Positions 13,119 to 23,759 of a DNA stretch of 64,000 nucleotides are shown piece after piece. Position 1 is the first letter of the stretch. Each line of letters begins with the position of its first letter. Origin of the DNA: Vitellaria paradoxa (Eukaryota > Streptophyta > Magnoliopsida > Ericales > Sapotaceae). Made by a program: the position numbers and the translations under genes. The stretch lies in contig CM034240.1 in NCBI GenBank assembly GCA_019916065.1, positions 18,585,894 to 18,649,893 of the forward strand, read 5' to 3'. Below the pieces are notes generated by a model. It saw only the letters and a program-made list of their open reading frames with translations, did no database searches and was not told where the DNA came from.

Positions 13119-13367
13119 TTGGGAAGAAAGTTAGTTAGCTTATTTTTAGCTAACTAGTAGATAGGTAAAAATAAGCTAGCTAAATTTGTGTTTGGAAAGA
13201 AAAAAAAAGTGACTTTTTTTGTGGTGGATTTTTAGTTTTTGTTAATTTGACATTTTTACCCTTGAAAATTTAAAAAAAAGTTAAAATATAAGAGGATAAA
13301 ATTGACCAAGCACTATTGAAAACTAAAAAAAAATCAGTTATTAACCAAGTTTTCTAAACAGAGCCTA
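13119..13367. mobile_element. MITE insertion (about 249 bp), TA/TWA target
   Basis: The inverted copy of this region (reverse complement of 58700-58740) reads straight through as 'TTCTATTAGTCTGATC', while here 249 bases separate 'TTCTATTA' from 'GTCTAATC'. The insert therefore arose after the duplication. TA is present at both junctions. The interior matches the MITE family at 13885, 24180, 32690, 36885 and 49300 (TTTTAACTTT..TTTAAAGG-like core). Confidence 0.7.
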
Positions 13368-13402
13368 GTCTAATCAAATGAACTACACTTCACAAACAAT
13401 TC

Positions 13403-13585
13403 TTTGGCTCCGTTTGGAGCTACACAAAATAAAATAAAATCTTACAAATCTCTACAAATACGAATTACAAGACAGTAAAATTTAAATTCTTCACTTACGA
13501 CACGAATTACGAGATATTTACTTTTACAATTTATTTTAATTTATTTTATACACTTTTATACAACTCTAAGCACACCCAAAATTTT
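13403..13585. mobile_element. MITE insertion with GTTTGGA-type ends
   Basis: It begins CTCCGTTTGGAGC and ends CTCTAAGCACACCC. The inverted copy at about 58660-58690 lacks it (CAATTAAAATTTTTAAC), giving an empty site. Related copies are seen at 26143-26290 and, in reverse, at 43695-43900; all contain CGAATTACAAGA-like or TTATAAATTT blocks. Confidence 0.65.
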
Positions 13586-13884
13586 AACATCCACAAAATA
13601 AAATATATAAAATAATATATTTTTAATAATAAAAGCTATAAACTTAAGTTTTGTCAATCAATTCCATCGTACTACTTTTCGAGTCAATCAAAAATTAAAA
13701 TTTAATATCGTTGGTTGAAATTTCAGATTGATTGATTTTTTTTCTCACCCTTAAAATTTTTACAGTATTAACAAGTAATTTAAGAGTTGTGATTTGTTGT
13801 CACCCTAATTACACCGCAATTCAGATTATTAATTTCAATTTAACAACCTTAAACTGCTGCTTCGAGTTATGCTGGCTGAGTTTG

Positions 13885-14150
13885 AGGAAAAAAAATTAAT
13901 TTTTGTATTTTTTAACTGAATGTTATCTAACTGTTAAAAAAGTTAATTTTTTTATATTCGAAAAAGTCAACTTTTTGGTAGTTAATTTTTTAATTTTTTA
14001 TTAATTTAATAATTTTACCTTTCAATGTTTAAAATAAATTTAAATGTAATAAGATAAATTTAATTATTTTAAAAAAAAATCAAAAAAATTCATAGATGAT
14101 AATTCAATTATCAGTTTATTATTTCAAACACTACTTTAGTTTTTTTTTTT
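13885..14150. mobile_element. MITE-like element shared with the inverted duplicate
   Basis: The core GTCAACTTTTTGGTAG and TTATTAATTTAATAATTTTAC is typical of the window's most repeated small element. Unlike the two preceding MITEs it is also present at the matching place in the inverted copy (58130-58375), so it predates the duplication. Confidence 0.55.
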
Positions 14151-14175
14151 TTTTTTTTTTTCACACGGATAGAAG

Positions 14176-14415
14176 GGGGGCTGCGTGTCACGTTGTAGGT
14201 CGGAACGGGGTGTAGCTAAAAATAGCAGCCGCCTCTCTCTCATCTCTCTCAATAAAAAATTCTAAACAAGAGGAGTTTTCTTGGTGCTAGCTAGCCTGGT
14301 CTATTTGTTTATGTTCAGTCGATAGATGGAACGTGTCAATCCCTTTCAACTGTTCCTAGATCGTTCCACCCTTGCCAATCCATCTTTCTCTTCCATGGGC
14401 ATCTCCAAATGAGTT
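14176..14415 (+). repeat. Truncated copy of the LRK10L leader region
   Basis: It is nearly identical to 14860-15085: CGGAACGGGGTGTAGC, AAAAATAGCAGCCGCC, CTCTCTCTC, TCTTGGTGCTAGCTAGCCTG, TTCTCTTCCATGGGCATC, then ATG context CCAAATG. After the ATG (14411) the similarity ends in a T-run, so the leader is duplicated without coding sequence. Confidence 0.8.
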
Positions 14416-14831
14416 TTGCGTTTTTTTTTTTTAATTTTTAAAATATAAACACATAAAATAAAAAATAAAAAATAAAAATACAAATTAAATGACACGTAAT
14501 ATTTTTGATTAAAATTTTTAGTTTAATCGATTTTTTCTCACCGCTAACAATTTTTTATAATATTTACAATAAATTAAGATTTAGAGTTTTCTATTAAGTT
14601 GCACTATAATTCAGTATCGTTAAATTTTAATCTAACAATCTTAAGTTTTTAATCATGTGATATTAAGCTCTTTGTTAATGGTATTTAAAGTAATTAAACG
14701 TTAGTAAAATTTGTAAAAATTATACCTTCTTATAATTTACGTAGTAAGATCAAATGTCAGTATTTTTAGAATTTTTTTTTTGGGATTTTTTTTGGATGAA
14801 ATCGGGCACTTCAAACGGAATCTAAGTTATT

Positions 14832-14862
<31 letters not shown>

Positions 14863-15082
14863 TGTCACATTGTTCGGTTGGAACGGGGTGTAGCTAAAAA
14901 TAGCAGCCGCCTCTCTCTCTTCTATCTCGATAAAATTCGGAGTTTTCTTGGCGCTAGCTAGCCTGGTCTATTTGTTTATGTTCAGATCAACATATGGAAC
15001 GTTTCAATCACTTTCGATCGTTCCTAGATTATTAAATATCAACACTTACCAATTCGTCTTTCTCTTCCATGAGCATCTCCAA
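14832..15082 (+). promoter_or_regulatory. 5' leader/proximal flank of LRK10L exon copy A, with (GA)n tract
   Basis: A GA microsatellite (14832-14857) is followed by the conserved block GGAACGGGGTGTAGC - TAGCAGCCGCC - CTCTCTCTCT and a 150-base leader reaching the ATG at 15083. The same block occurs at 14176 and inverted at 57745-58045, where the GA tract is much longer (57939-58003). Conservation in three copies and position directly before the start codon suggest a 5' UTR/core promoter. No experimentally defined site can be claimed. Confidence 0.55.
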
Positions 15083-15900
15083 ATGCATACTCAACTACTC
15101 TCCTCCTCATCCCCTCTTTTAGACTCCGTCTTCATCCTCCTCATATTACTGATCTCGTTCCTGATTCCAGCATGTTACTGCAAAGCCGACGATCAATTCA
15201 ACGAGTGCCAGCAGCATAGCTACAGTTGCGGTGAAAACATACGAGAAATTGGGTATCCTTCTGGGGGAAATGGTCGTCCCCAATTCTGCGGCCACCCACT
15301 GTTCGAACTCAAGTGCCCAAACGAGGATGGTTACCCAGTTATGGACATTGGCAATAGGGAATTTCGCGTCCTTAAGATTAACAACAATACTCGCGCGATG
15401 AGTATTGCTAGGTTAAATCTGCAGGAAGAGTATTGTCCTCAAGAATTCAGTAATTTTACTTTCGACAGTGGCTTGTTTAGCTACGCTAAAGGGATGGAAA
15501 ACCCTCACCATATTCTACGAGTGTACCTCAATTGATCCTACCCGGTATCCGCATAATTTTACATGCCCTGTTCATGGTACAGCGATTCGTATTCGTGCTT
15601 TTTATGTAGACGACTATTATTTGAGGGTTTATCCTCCTGATGGTAAAACAACCTATTGCCGCGAGAGTATTAAGGTTCCGATTGATCAAGCAACTCTGAT
15701 GCGGCTTTCCAGTGGAACCTTGACGTTGCAAGAGGCTTTGGAACAAGAGATCCAGGTTGAGTATCACACAGAAGTTGATTGTTCGAAATGCGTGGGTTCG
15801 GGTGGGCTTTGTGGATCCGATTTAAACACCAACGAGTCTGTATGCATTTGTAAGGATCATTCGGAGGATCCAAATGATCCTAAACTCTGTCGCCATCCTG
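15083..15900 (+). pseudogene. LRK10L-type extracellular-domain exon (copy A), frameshifted, no kinase exons directly downstream
   Basis: From ATG 15083 it encodes a signal peptide (MHTQLLSS...VFILLILLISFLIPACYC), then a GUB_WAK_bind galacturonan-binding domain (CQQHSYSCGENI, IGYPSGG, FCGHPLFELKCPNEDGYP, YRVL-like FRVLKINN). A one-base gain or two-base loss near 15484-15496 shifts the frame. The next frame continues with TLTIFYECTS, FTCPVHG, and the WAK_assoc motif CSKCVGSGGLCGSD and CICKD, ending CRHP with a phase-1 GT donor after 15900. The donor phase equals that of exon 1 at 26049. No transmembrane or kinase exon is seen in the following 9 kb, so this is either a 5' pseudogene or a decayed alternative first exon of the gene downstream. 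Its ATG context (CCAAATGCAT) matches that of 25284. Confidence 0.82.
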
Positions 15901-15972
15901 GTACGCTACTCCTATTAAATATCCCATTGTCTCCGTTCTTTCGAGGTAAACTGTCTGTTCATCGGTCTTTGT

Positions 15973-16129
15973 TAAGTAGCGTTTGGAGCTCAAAAAAATT
16001 AAAAGAAAAACTTAAATTTTTGTTAATTTTTGTCAATTTATCATTTTTGTACAAATTTTCATTAAATTGGAGATTGTAGCTTTTGATTGAAAAAAAAAAA
16101 TTGACAAAAAATGGAGTCCAAACGCCACC
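15973..16129. mobile_element. Small MITE with GCGTTTGGA ends
   Basis: Ends GCGTTTGGAGCTC and GAGTCCAAACGCC form an inverted repeat of about 13 bases around 157 bases of A/T-rich sequence. It lies just inside the intron after exon copy A. Confidence 0.6.
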
Positions 16130-19100
16130 TATATCTCTAGCTAATAATTTAGATGTTCTAATTTAATACTGCTAGTTTTTTATGCTTGTAGCTTTTGCAA
16201 TCTCTTTATTCAGTATGCCTCTAAATTACTATTCAAAAGAAGCGAACGAAAATTGACGAGTCAAATTTGATAAATAGCAACAACTTCATATCTAATCTTC
16301 TGAAGCTTCCTAGAAGGACGCTTCCGAATGTGATTTCGTCAATAATTTGAACAAGTCAGTGACCTAATGTGTAGGAGAAAATGGAAGGGGAGATACCTCT
16401 TCCAGTCCACATGAGCTTAGAATTAATACACAGCCACTTGGGACTCTTAGTTACAATGTCATATTGCTTTCAATAGTTTCTTTCCTACGGCACAATCCAA
16501 CGTAAATTGTAGGATTTAATTATTGTGCAATTGCCATATGAAAAAGTGATAGTATCCTCTGCTTTTGATCACAAGTTACTTAAATTTTCTTTGAGATTTA
16601 CTAATAATATAATCCCTTCTTGATTTTAGAATAACGCAATCTAATGAAAAGCCAAAGAATACTCATTTTCTATTTTGCTTTCCTACAATTGAGTATTTTC
16701 GTGAATAGAACATGTGATGGAGATGGTATCAACCTTTAGGCAGTTACATATAAACCACACCCTTCTTTAAATTTAACCCATAAAAGTTTTATCTATTTAT
16801 CTATTGAAACTTATAACATTTAGTTTGATAAAAAGTAATAAAATGATCATTCTTCCACTTTCATCTTATTACCATGTCATTTCAGCGGACACTATTCCCT
16901 TCAATTTTATCATTTTTGAGAGTCCTAAGATATTAGTAGGACCCCAATCCAAGCACAATCAATATAAACTAAGTGACCTTCATTTCCAGATCTAAAACTG
17001 GATACTAGAAAATTTGAATCTAACAAAAAGTCAACAAAAACTCACAAGAGACCTAGATATTAACGAGGGAAAAACTCCTTTGAACCCACGCGAATTAGAT
17101 AACTATCTTCACTATATCAAAAAGGTTAAAGGCTACAATACGAGAGATTACAAGTTTCCAATCAAATACCCATTGATTTACTTGTAGAAGTGCTCCCAAC
17201 TTTGCTTGTTTGACTTCTCCAATACACCTTAGTTTGTTAAGATGAAGACCCTTCTAACCTCATAAAAGAAGCTCCCCGATCTGAAGAATCTGACAAATCT
17301 AAGCTTGTATAGAGAATATTCTTTGCTAAAGAAAGAAAGATGATGTAAAACCTTTTGATCTGAGACTTAGCTGTCATCTTCTTTGTTTACAACTCTTTAG
17401 GGTAAGAAAGGTAAGGTCAAGAGTTTAGGATTTGAGAAAAGGTTTTGCATTTTTATAGCAAAAGAAAAGGGTAAAAATGACATTTGGATAGATCTAGAAA
17501 ATTCTAGTCGCTATCGCGGGCTACTTATAGCCGTGAGCTTCTCATGGTCTGCTCACGAAGCATTCTGTTCGCTGTCTTGAGCTAACTTGCAAGCGCAAGC
17601 CAACAAGTTTCTCATAGTCTGCTCGCAAGGCATTCTAGAATTTGGGTTAATTGGTTTCAAAGGTTGCAGCCTACTCGCGGGCAAGAGGAAGTCGCGAGTT
17701 GCTCGTGAGGCACACTATTTTTTGAACCATATTTTTTTGAGTTCAAAAGGGATTCTCACGGGCAAAAGAAATCCGCGAGCTTCTGCTAAAGCACCAACCT
17801 TTCATTTTCTTCTTCAATTCTTTTCCCAAACTTCTCACATGATACACAAATACTCTTTAGCATATAGTGTACCATTATACCAAACTTATGACATTTTTAA
17901 AACTAATCTAATGCAAATTACAAACAAATATTTGCTCAGAAATTGCCAATTAAAAGACACCAATGCAAGCGCTATCAATTTTCATTCCCTACTTTCTCTT
18001 TTCTTATATATCAAGTATAGAATCCATATTGAATTGTATATCCCTCAAAATTGGAAATAAATAACCACCTCCATGTAGCATTAATCTCATCAATCATATA
18101 CTCCACCAATCAAAACTAGGTACATTTGGATGAATAAGTGTGGAATGAGTATGAACATTCCATTCTCTTATTTGGTTACACTTTTGAAGGATAAAATACC
18201 ATACTCATTCTACAATTTATTCTGCCCATGAGAGAATAAGCTATACCCTGCAAAAATCATGAGAGTAACTTATTTTCCGATGAGAAAAATGAGCCTTGAT
18301 AGAATATTTACAAATTACCTATTATAAACTGTAATATCCACCATTATATTAAATAATTTTGAGTATTAAATAGAATTTTGTTAATTTTTGTTGCATCATA
18401 AAATAATTTATTCTATTTTAATATTTATTTAAAATTAAAATTAATTTTTTGCGAATAATAGATTATTACAAGTATTTTTATTAAAAATAATTACTATTAA
18501 AACAATACTTTATTATATGAGTTATTTTATTAATTTAAAACTATTTTTTAATAAATAATCATCACATATGAAAATGATTTTGATAAATAATAATTACATA
18601 TAAAAATGATTTATTTTAATATTTTATAAAATTAAAATTAATTTTTAATAAATAATAATTTGTTGTTAAATTAAGTTCTTTATTAATATAATTTATGAAA
18701 TTAATTATTATCAAAATAAATACTACTTTATTATTAAAATAATTTACTAAAAATAATTTAATTATAAAATTAAATATATGTTTACTTTTTTTTTTTTTTT
18801 ACGAATAGTATTGGTATTTACTAATATTTTCATTCTATTATACTTTTTATTCTACCTCATCAAAATACATCATTCTCACCCCAAGCTCATTCTTAATACG
18901 CCCACTACATTCCCATGTTCAAGCTAGCCTTCTTCACACTCGCCTCATCTCCACTTCCAACCAAATATAACCTAAAAAGTCTCATCAAAATTTATCTCAT
19001 ATTATATTCAATTCTACACATTACTATAGTGTTATTTATCTCCATCGTGTTATTCTCAAGTCAAATGTAGCTTTACAGTACAAGTTACATGAGAATAATA

Positions 19101-20095
19101 TATGATTCAGGGGTATTTGGAAAGACAAGAGTTAGAAAAAGTGTAATATGTCTGTCACTTTTTGACGTTTGGAAGACTAAACTAAAATTTATTGTCATAA
19201 CCTATTGCAAGGGGGTTGAATAGTTCGTTTCAAAGGTTTTTTTCATTGAAACATGATTAATAACTTGTTCTAAGGGTTTTGGTTAGAAAAGTTACTAGAA
19301 AATTGACAAAAACTGGTAAAAGTTAGTAAAAAATTGTAAAATTTAGAGTTTTAAAAATAAACACACAAAAAACAAAAATGACTAAAAATTTGTAAAAGTT
19401 TTTAACTTTTCATGACTTTTTGTAAAGTTTGGCCATCCAAACAATCTTAAATTAGATACAACATGTATTTTTTTTTTTTTTTTTTTGTAGAGATTAGTTT
19501 TTGTATTTAGTAGATATAGAATGAGATAACCTAGGTTATTTGATAGGAAATAGTTTTATACCTTTAAATTTTGACAAGAATTAACTTTGAGAAAAAGAAA
19601 ATATACAATATTGTCATTGCCCAAGGCTTTGTTTGTGAGTTTAAGAGATAAAACAAAAGAAAAGAAAACATTAGGTAGGAGAGGAGAAAAAGAAGAGCAA
19701 TGATAATATTTTTTTTATTTGTTTGCAAGTTTAGAGAAGAAATGATGGCAACTTTTTTTCTATTTATTTGTGAGTCAAGAAGAAGTGAAAAGAAAAGAAA
19801 ATGTATATTATTTTACCTTTAAATCTTTTGAAAAATTGAAGGGTTATTAATTTAGTTAGCTTTAAGAAATATTTGTAATTTCTTTTTTTTTTATTCTTTA
19901 TTTTATAGATAAATATGTCATTTTAGAAAGTTTCATTAATCACTTTTCTCTTCTCTCTATTTTACCTACTTTTAAGAGAATGAATTTTTCAAATTTTAAC
20001 CCTCGCTTTTTTTTTATTTCTTTCCATTTCTCTTCTCTTCTTTCCTAAAAAAACTCACAAACAAGTGATAAATTTTAAAATCTTTTCTTTTATCT
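16130..20095. other. Non-coding: intron remnant, repeats and AT-rich sequence
   Basis: 16135-16500 matches the reverse complement of 57316-57690 and represents the former intron of copy A. 17040-17830 holds a repeat-like segment with imperfect 'GCTCGCGAG/CTCATGGTCTGCTC' units (17510-17780). 18300-18790 is extremely AT-rich with AATAATTTATT units. 19115-19445 contains a MITE-like segment with GTTTGG/CCAAAC ends. 19600-20080 has polypurine/polypyrimidine stretches. The 157-codon open frame at 17587 lies in the repeat segment and has no recognisable domain. Confidence 0.5.
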
Positions 20096-20732
20096 TGTCA
20101 CATCCCGAAATCCACAACCGGGGACGTGGGAACAAAACCCAAAAATAAATATCAAACTATAAAAAATATACCATATCAGAGCGGAAGTTAATTAAAGTAA
20201 ATATTATTCAATCTCTTGAATATCCAAAATACCTTTAAAATGCCCTAGAATGGGCTACAAAACCATGCCACAAATATGGGCTCAAATCAAAACTTCATTA
20301 CATTAAAATTTAAACGTTGGAACGCAGAATAAAACAAATCATCCAGCTATAACAACCCAAGACGACTAGCTAATCCACTGGTCCATCACGAGCATCAACC
20401 CTACATTACCAACTGTAGTAGGGGTGAGCACTAAATTCCACGTGTGCTCAGAGAGTGTTTATAAAATACAATTTCTTAATCATGCAATGCTTTTAACACT
20501 AATTAATAAGAAAAGAATTTAAAATCTTATAATTTTCAAAATAACCATATTTAATCATTACATTCAAATTATAAAGTTACTTAGCCATGGTCCCGTAGTC
20601 TCATGCTAAAAATAAATCATATCACTTCATTCACATCACCACACATCAATATCATACTATGGGTCAGGTACTCTGCAAGTTTAGTTTGTGGCCTCAGAAC
20701 TAAACCCAAAATAAATCCCCAGGCCTAAGCTG

Positions 20733-20920
20733 TGGGGTACAACTAGTCCCGCAGTCCTAGATGTACTCATCAAATCCTCAGATCTCAGTCATGGGGTACA
20801 ATTGGTCCCGCAGTCTCAATTGTACTCATCACATCCCCAAACCTCAATCATGGGGTACATTTGGTCCCGCAGTCCCAAATGTACTCATTTGCCTTAGTAG
20901 GCAAACCGGTCCCGCAGTCC
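20733..20920 (+). repeat. Tandem repeat, about 60 bp x 3.5, inside the LTR
   Basis: GGGGTACA recurs at 20733, 20793 and 20852, each followed by a GGTCCCGCAGTC-type motif and TGTACTCATC. A partial fourth unit lies at 20897 (AAACCGGTCCCGCAGTCCC). Units contain inverted halves (GTACAATTGG ... CAATTGTAC). Confidence 0.85.
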
Positions 20921-21529
20921 CAGTACTAAATATATGCTATAATAAGTCGTATATACATTTCGTAGGTTTCTAGCCTACTGGTTATACTAACCACCTTGCG
21001 TAAGTTTTGGGACTTTCAACCCTTAGGCTCTAGAACCCACTCTTTCTAGTACCCTTAATGACCCCAATAACCCAAAAATCAAATCTCAAGTAATTCATTT
21101 TATTAACAGCACAACATACATAAAAGTTTTTCCTAATTTGATTTTTGTGTGTTCTTCCCTTTACTTTACAAGTTTTATGAAGTGTGAATATGTTTCGGGC
21201 CTAAATTTCATGTTACCCTTTCATAAAAATATTCTCATACAAGATTTATCAAATAAATATCATGCAACCATAATCAGGAATATATATATGCAGCTAGCTA
21301 GGTAAATAAAATTTTATATCGAGCATTCCATGACAAAGAAGGATTCAAGACGTATATTTTGATAATTTATGAAAAATAGAAAATAAATATTGTATACTAA
21401 TTCAAAAACCTAAAATACTTATAATTAAGTCTAGTTTCATAAAAACAAGACTTAAAATTTATTCAATAAGCCATAAAATACAGATTTAAAAAAAAATACT
21501 AAATGGATATTTCTGTTAGAACCTTACAA

Positions 21530-22250
21530 AACAGCCTAATTTCACGATTTTTATAAAATCCATTTTAGATCCAAAAATTTTGAAATTTTCACAGAGAGCT
21601 CATTCATATATCTAGTTTAACATATAAAAATTTAAAAATTATATCAACTTTTATCGATACCTTTTATACCAAATATCTGACTGCTGTCAGTACAGCAATG
21701 TAAACCAACAGCCAAGTTTCAATATTTTTATAAAATAAATTATTAGTCAAAAACTTATAAAAAATTTACTGTAGAATCTCTAACATGTCTAGTTTTATAT
21801 AAAATTTTTAGAAATTAATTTAATTTCTAGGTATCATTTTTATATCAAAAATCAAACTCCTATCAGCACAGCAATTTAAAACAAACAGTCATCTTTCACG
21901 ATTTTTTTGTAAAATCCATTTTAACTCAAAAAAATATGAAATTTTTACTGGATGCTATTTTGGATATGTACTCTCATATATAAAAATATCAAAAATTAAT
22001 TCGGCCTCTAAGTATGAATTTCATATAAAAAAACAGTGTGCTGATCCAGGTACAGAAATCCCAACCAATTAGTCAAGTTTGACTATTTTTAATGAATTCA
22101 TTTAAATTCAAAAAATTATGAAATTTTTATAGAAACTCTTCTATATGTCTAATTTAACATATAAAATTTTCATAAATTAAATCGATCTCTAAGTATGACT
22201 TTTATGAGAAAACAGTATACCCATTTCAGTGTGAAAGTTCTAGAATTTCA
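21530..22250 (+). repeat. Degenerate tandem repeat, about 180 bp x 4, inside the LTR
   Basis: Four successive blocks each contain TTTATAAAATCCATTTTA-like, TGAAATTTT(T/C)AC, TGTCTAGTTTAACATATAAAA-like and TCTAAGTATGA-like stretches, and end with a CTG/CAG-rich spacer (GCTGTCAGTACAGC, CCTATCAGCACAGC, GCTGATCCAGGTACAG). Divergence is high, so the array is old. Confidence 0.75.
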
Positions 22251-22305
22251 CATGCATAATCAAGAATCAATTCATAGAATAGGTTGTTCATCCCTTGCGC
22301 GCGCG

Positions 22306-22337
<32 letters not shown>

Positions 22338-22944
22338 ACATGATAAAAAAAATTATATCAAATAAACACAATCCCACCTACCTCACTACACACGTAGACG
22401 ATCGGTGTGTAAAGCAATCAACACCAACTCAAGTTGGCCTTAAACACGATCCGGTAATCCTCTTTAAAACGCCAATTACGTTTTTCTAAAAATCTCTCTA
22501 TGATCTTTACCAACGTACAACCGATAGCATGATCTTTCTCTCCCCCTCTCTCTTAAATTTGAGAGGCCAAAATAAAAAAATGCAGAATTTTTTTTCTTGG
22601 TGGAAGATCATAGATGGTGAAGGTTTTAAACAACGTAAGAGTCCCCCTCTCTCTTATTCAGATCAATGAACTCATAAAACCCTCCTTAATACTTTCTCTA
22701 ACTCCCACACAACCTGCAACTCTTAGCCTCCCCACAATAAATAAACAAACTATCAACACTTCCCCCTCTGCTGATGAATATAATTACATACATAATGAGG
22801 CACACATTAATGCATACAACATAAAAAAAAATTAACACCAAATCACCTACATAAAATATAAATGGTGGTTCAAAATATCAAAATTTTAAATATTATAAAT
22901 TTAAAATAAAAAAAAAGTCAAAAATTCCGGGTCTTTACATATCT

Positions 22945-23759
22945 TCCTTTTTTCTTTCCATTTCATTCCATCCAAATGGACTATAAGTATTATATATTCC
23001 CTATTTAGAGAAATTTCTATATCAATTACAATTTTTTTGCCAAACCAAGAAATTGGTTAAGACAAAGGTGGAGTTTAGAATTTTTTTTTTGTCCTGGACT
23101 ATGAGCTTGGTATTAAATTGGGTTGTTACTAGTATTAAATTAGGTTAGAAATTTTTCTCATCTTGAGTTATGGACTAAGTATTAAATCGGACTATGACTT
23201 AATATTAAACTGGATTACAAATAATTAGGTTAGGATATTATGTATTACTAGTAACTAAAAAATTTTTGAGCTAAAATTTTACCTGAAATACTGTCCACCC
23301 TAACCTATACACACTTTCGCACGTAAGACCCACAAAATAGAATATCCAATTCTCCACCCGTTTTTCAACAATCAACCATGGGTATATTTGGAGTGATAAA
23401 AAATGAGATAAAGTTGAATAAGTAGTAGGTTCATAATTTGTACAGTGAGATAAAAGTGAATAACTTTTAAAAATTTTCAGAAATTTACAACAAATCAAAC
23501 AGGATCATATATTGGAGGATGGGTAATAGAATTATTAGTTATGAAATTTTGAAATCGTAGGATGGGTAATAGGATTATTGGTAATGAAGTTTTGAAATGG
23601 TTCGTGTATGAGGCAATTATGAGGTAAATTTAGAAACGTGTGTTGTGTTAAAAAAGTTTCTTCGGACTTCCTTCTTGTCCTTGTCTCTGGACTCTCCACC
23701 GTAAGTCATAAAGGCCACGCATCCTTGATTTCAGTTTCACCGCAATGTGAAAGCGCGCT
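22945..23759. other. Non-coding spacer, no feature recognised
   Basis: AT-rich. 23120-23230 contains imperfect repeats of GTATTAAATYGG. 23505-23600 has two copies of GGATGGGTAATAG. No gene seen. Confidence 0.5.

Larger units (their letters stand above)
20096..22939 (+). mobile_element. Solo-LTR-like element, 2844 bp, 5-bp TSD TATCT
   Basis: The element starts TGTCACATCCCGAAATCC and ends TTCCGGGTCTTTACA, that is TG...CA. The five bases before it (20091-20095) and after it (22940-22944) are both TATCT. This is the hallmark of LTR retrotransposon integration. No gag-pol coding is present, so a solo LTR (or a coding-free LTR element) is the best reading. The ends are imperfect inverted repeats of each other. 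It contains a 60-bp tandem array (20733-20920) and a 180-bp tandem array (21530-22250), and a CACACACA/TATATA microsatellite at 22303-22336. Family relatives: 5038, 10145, 33315 and 41035. Confidence 0.85.

Noticed and set aside
17587..18060. 157-residue plus-strand open frame
   Set aside because: No domain, lies in a degenerate repeat segment with GCTCGCGAG units, and has no promoter or splice context.
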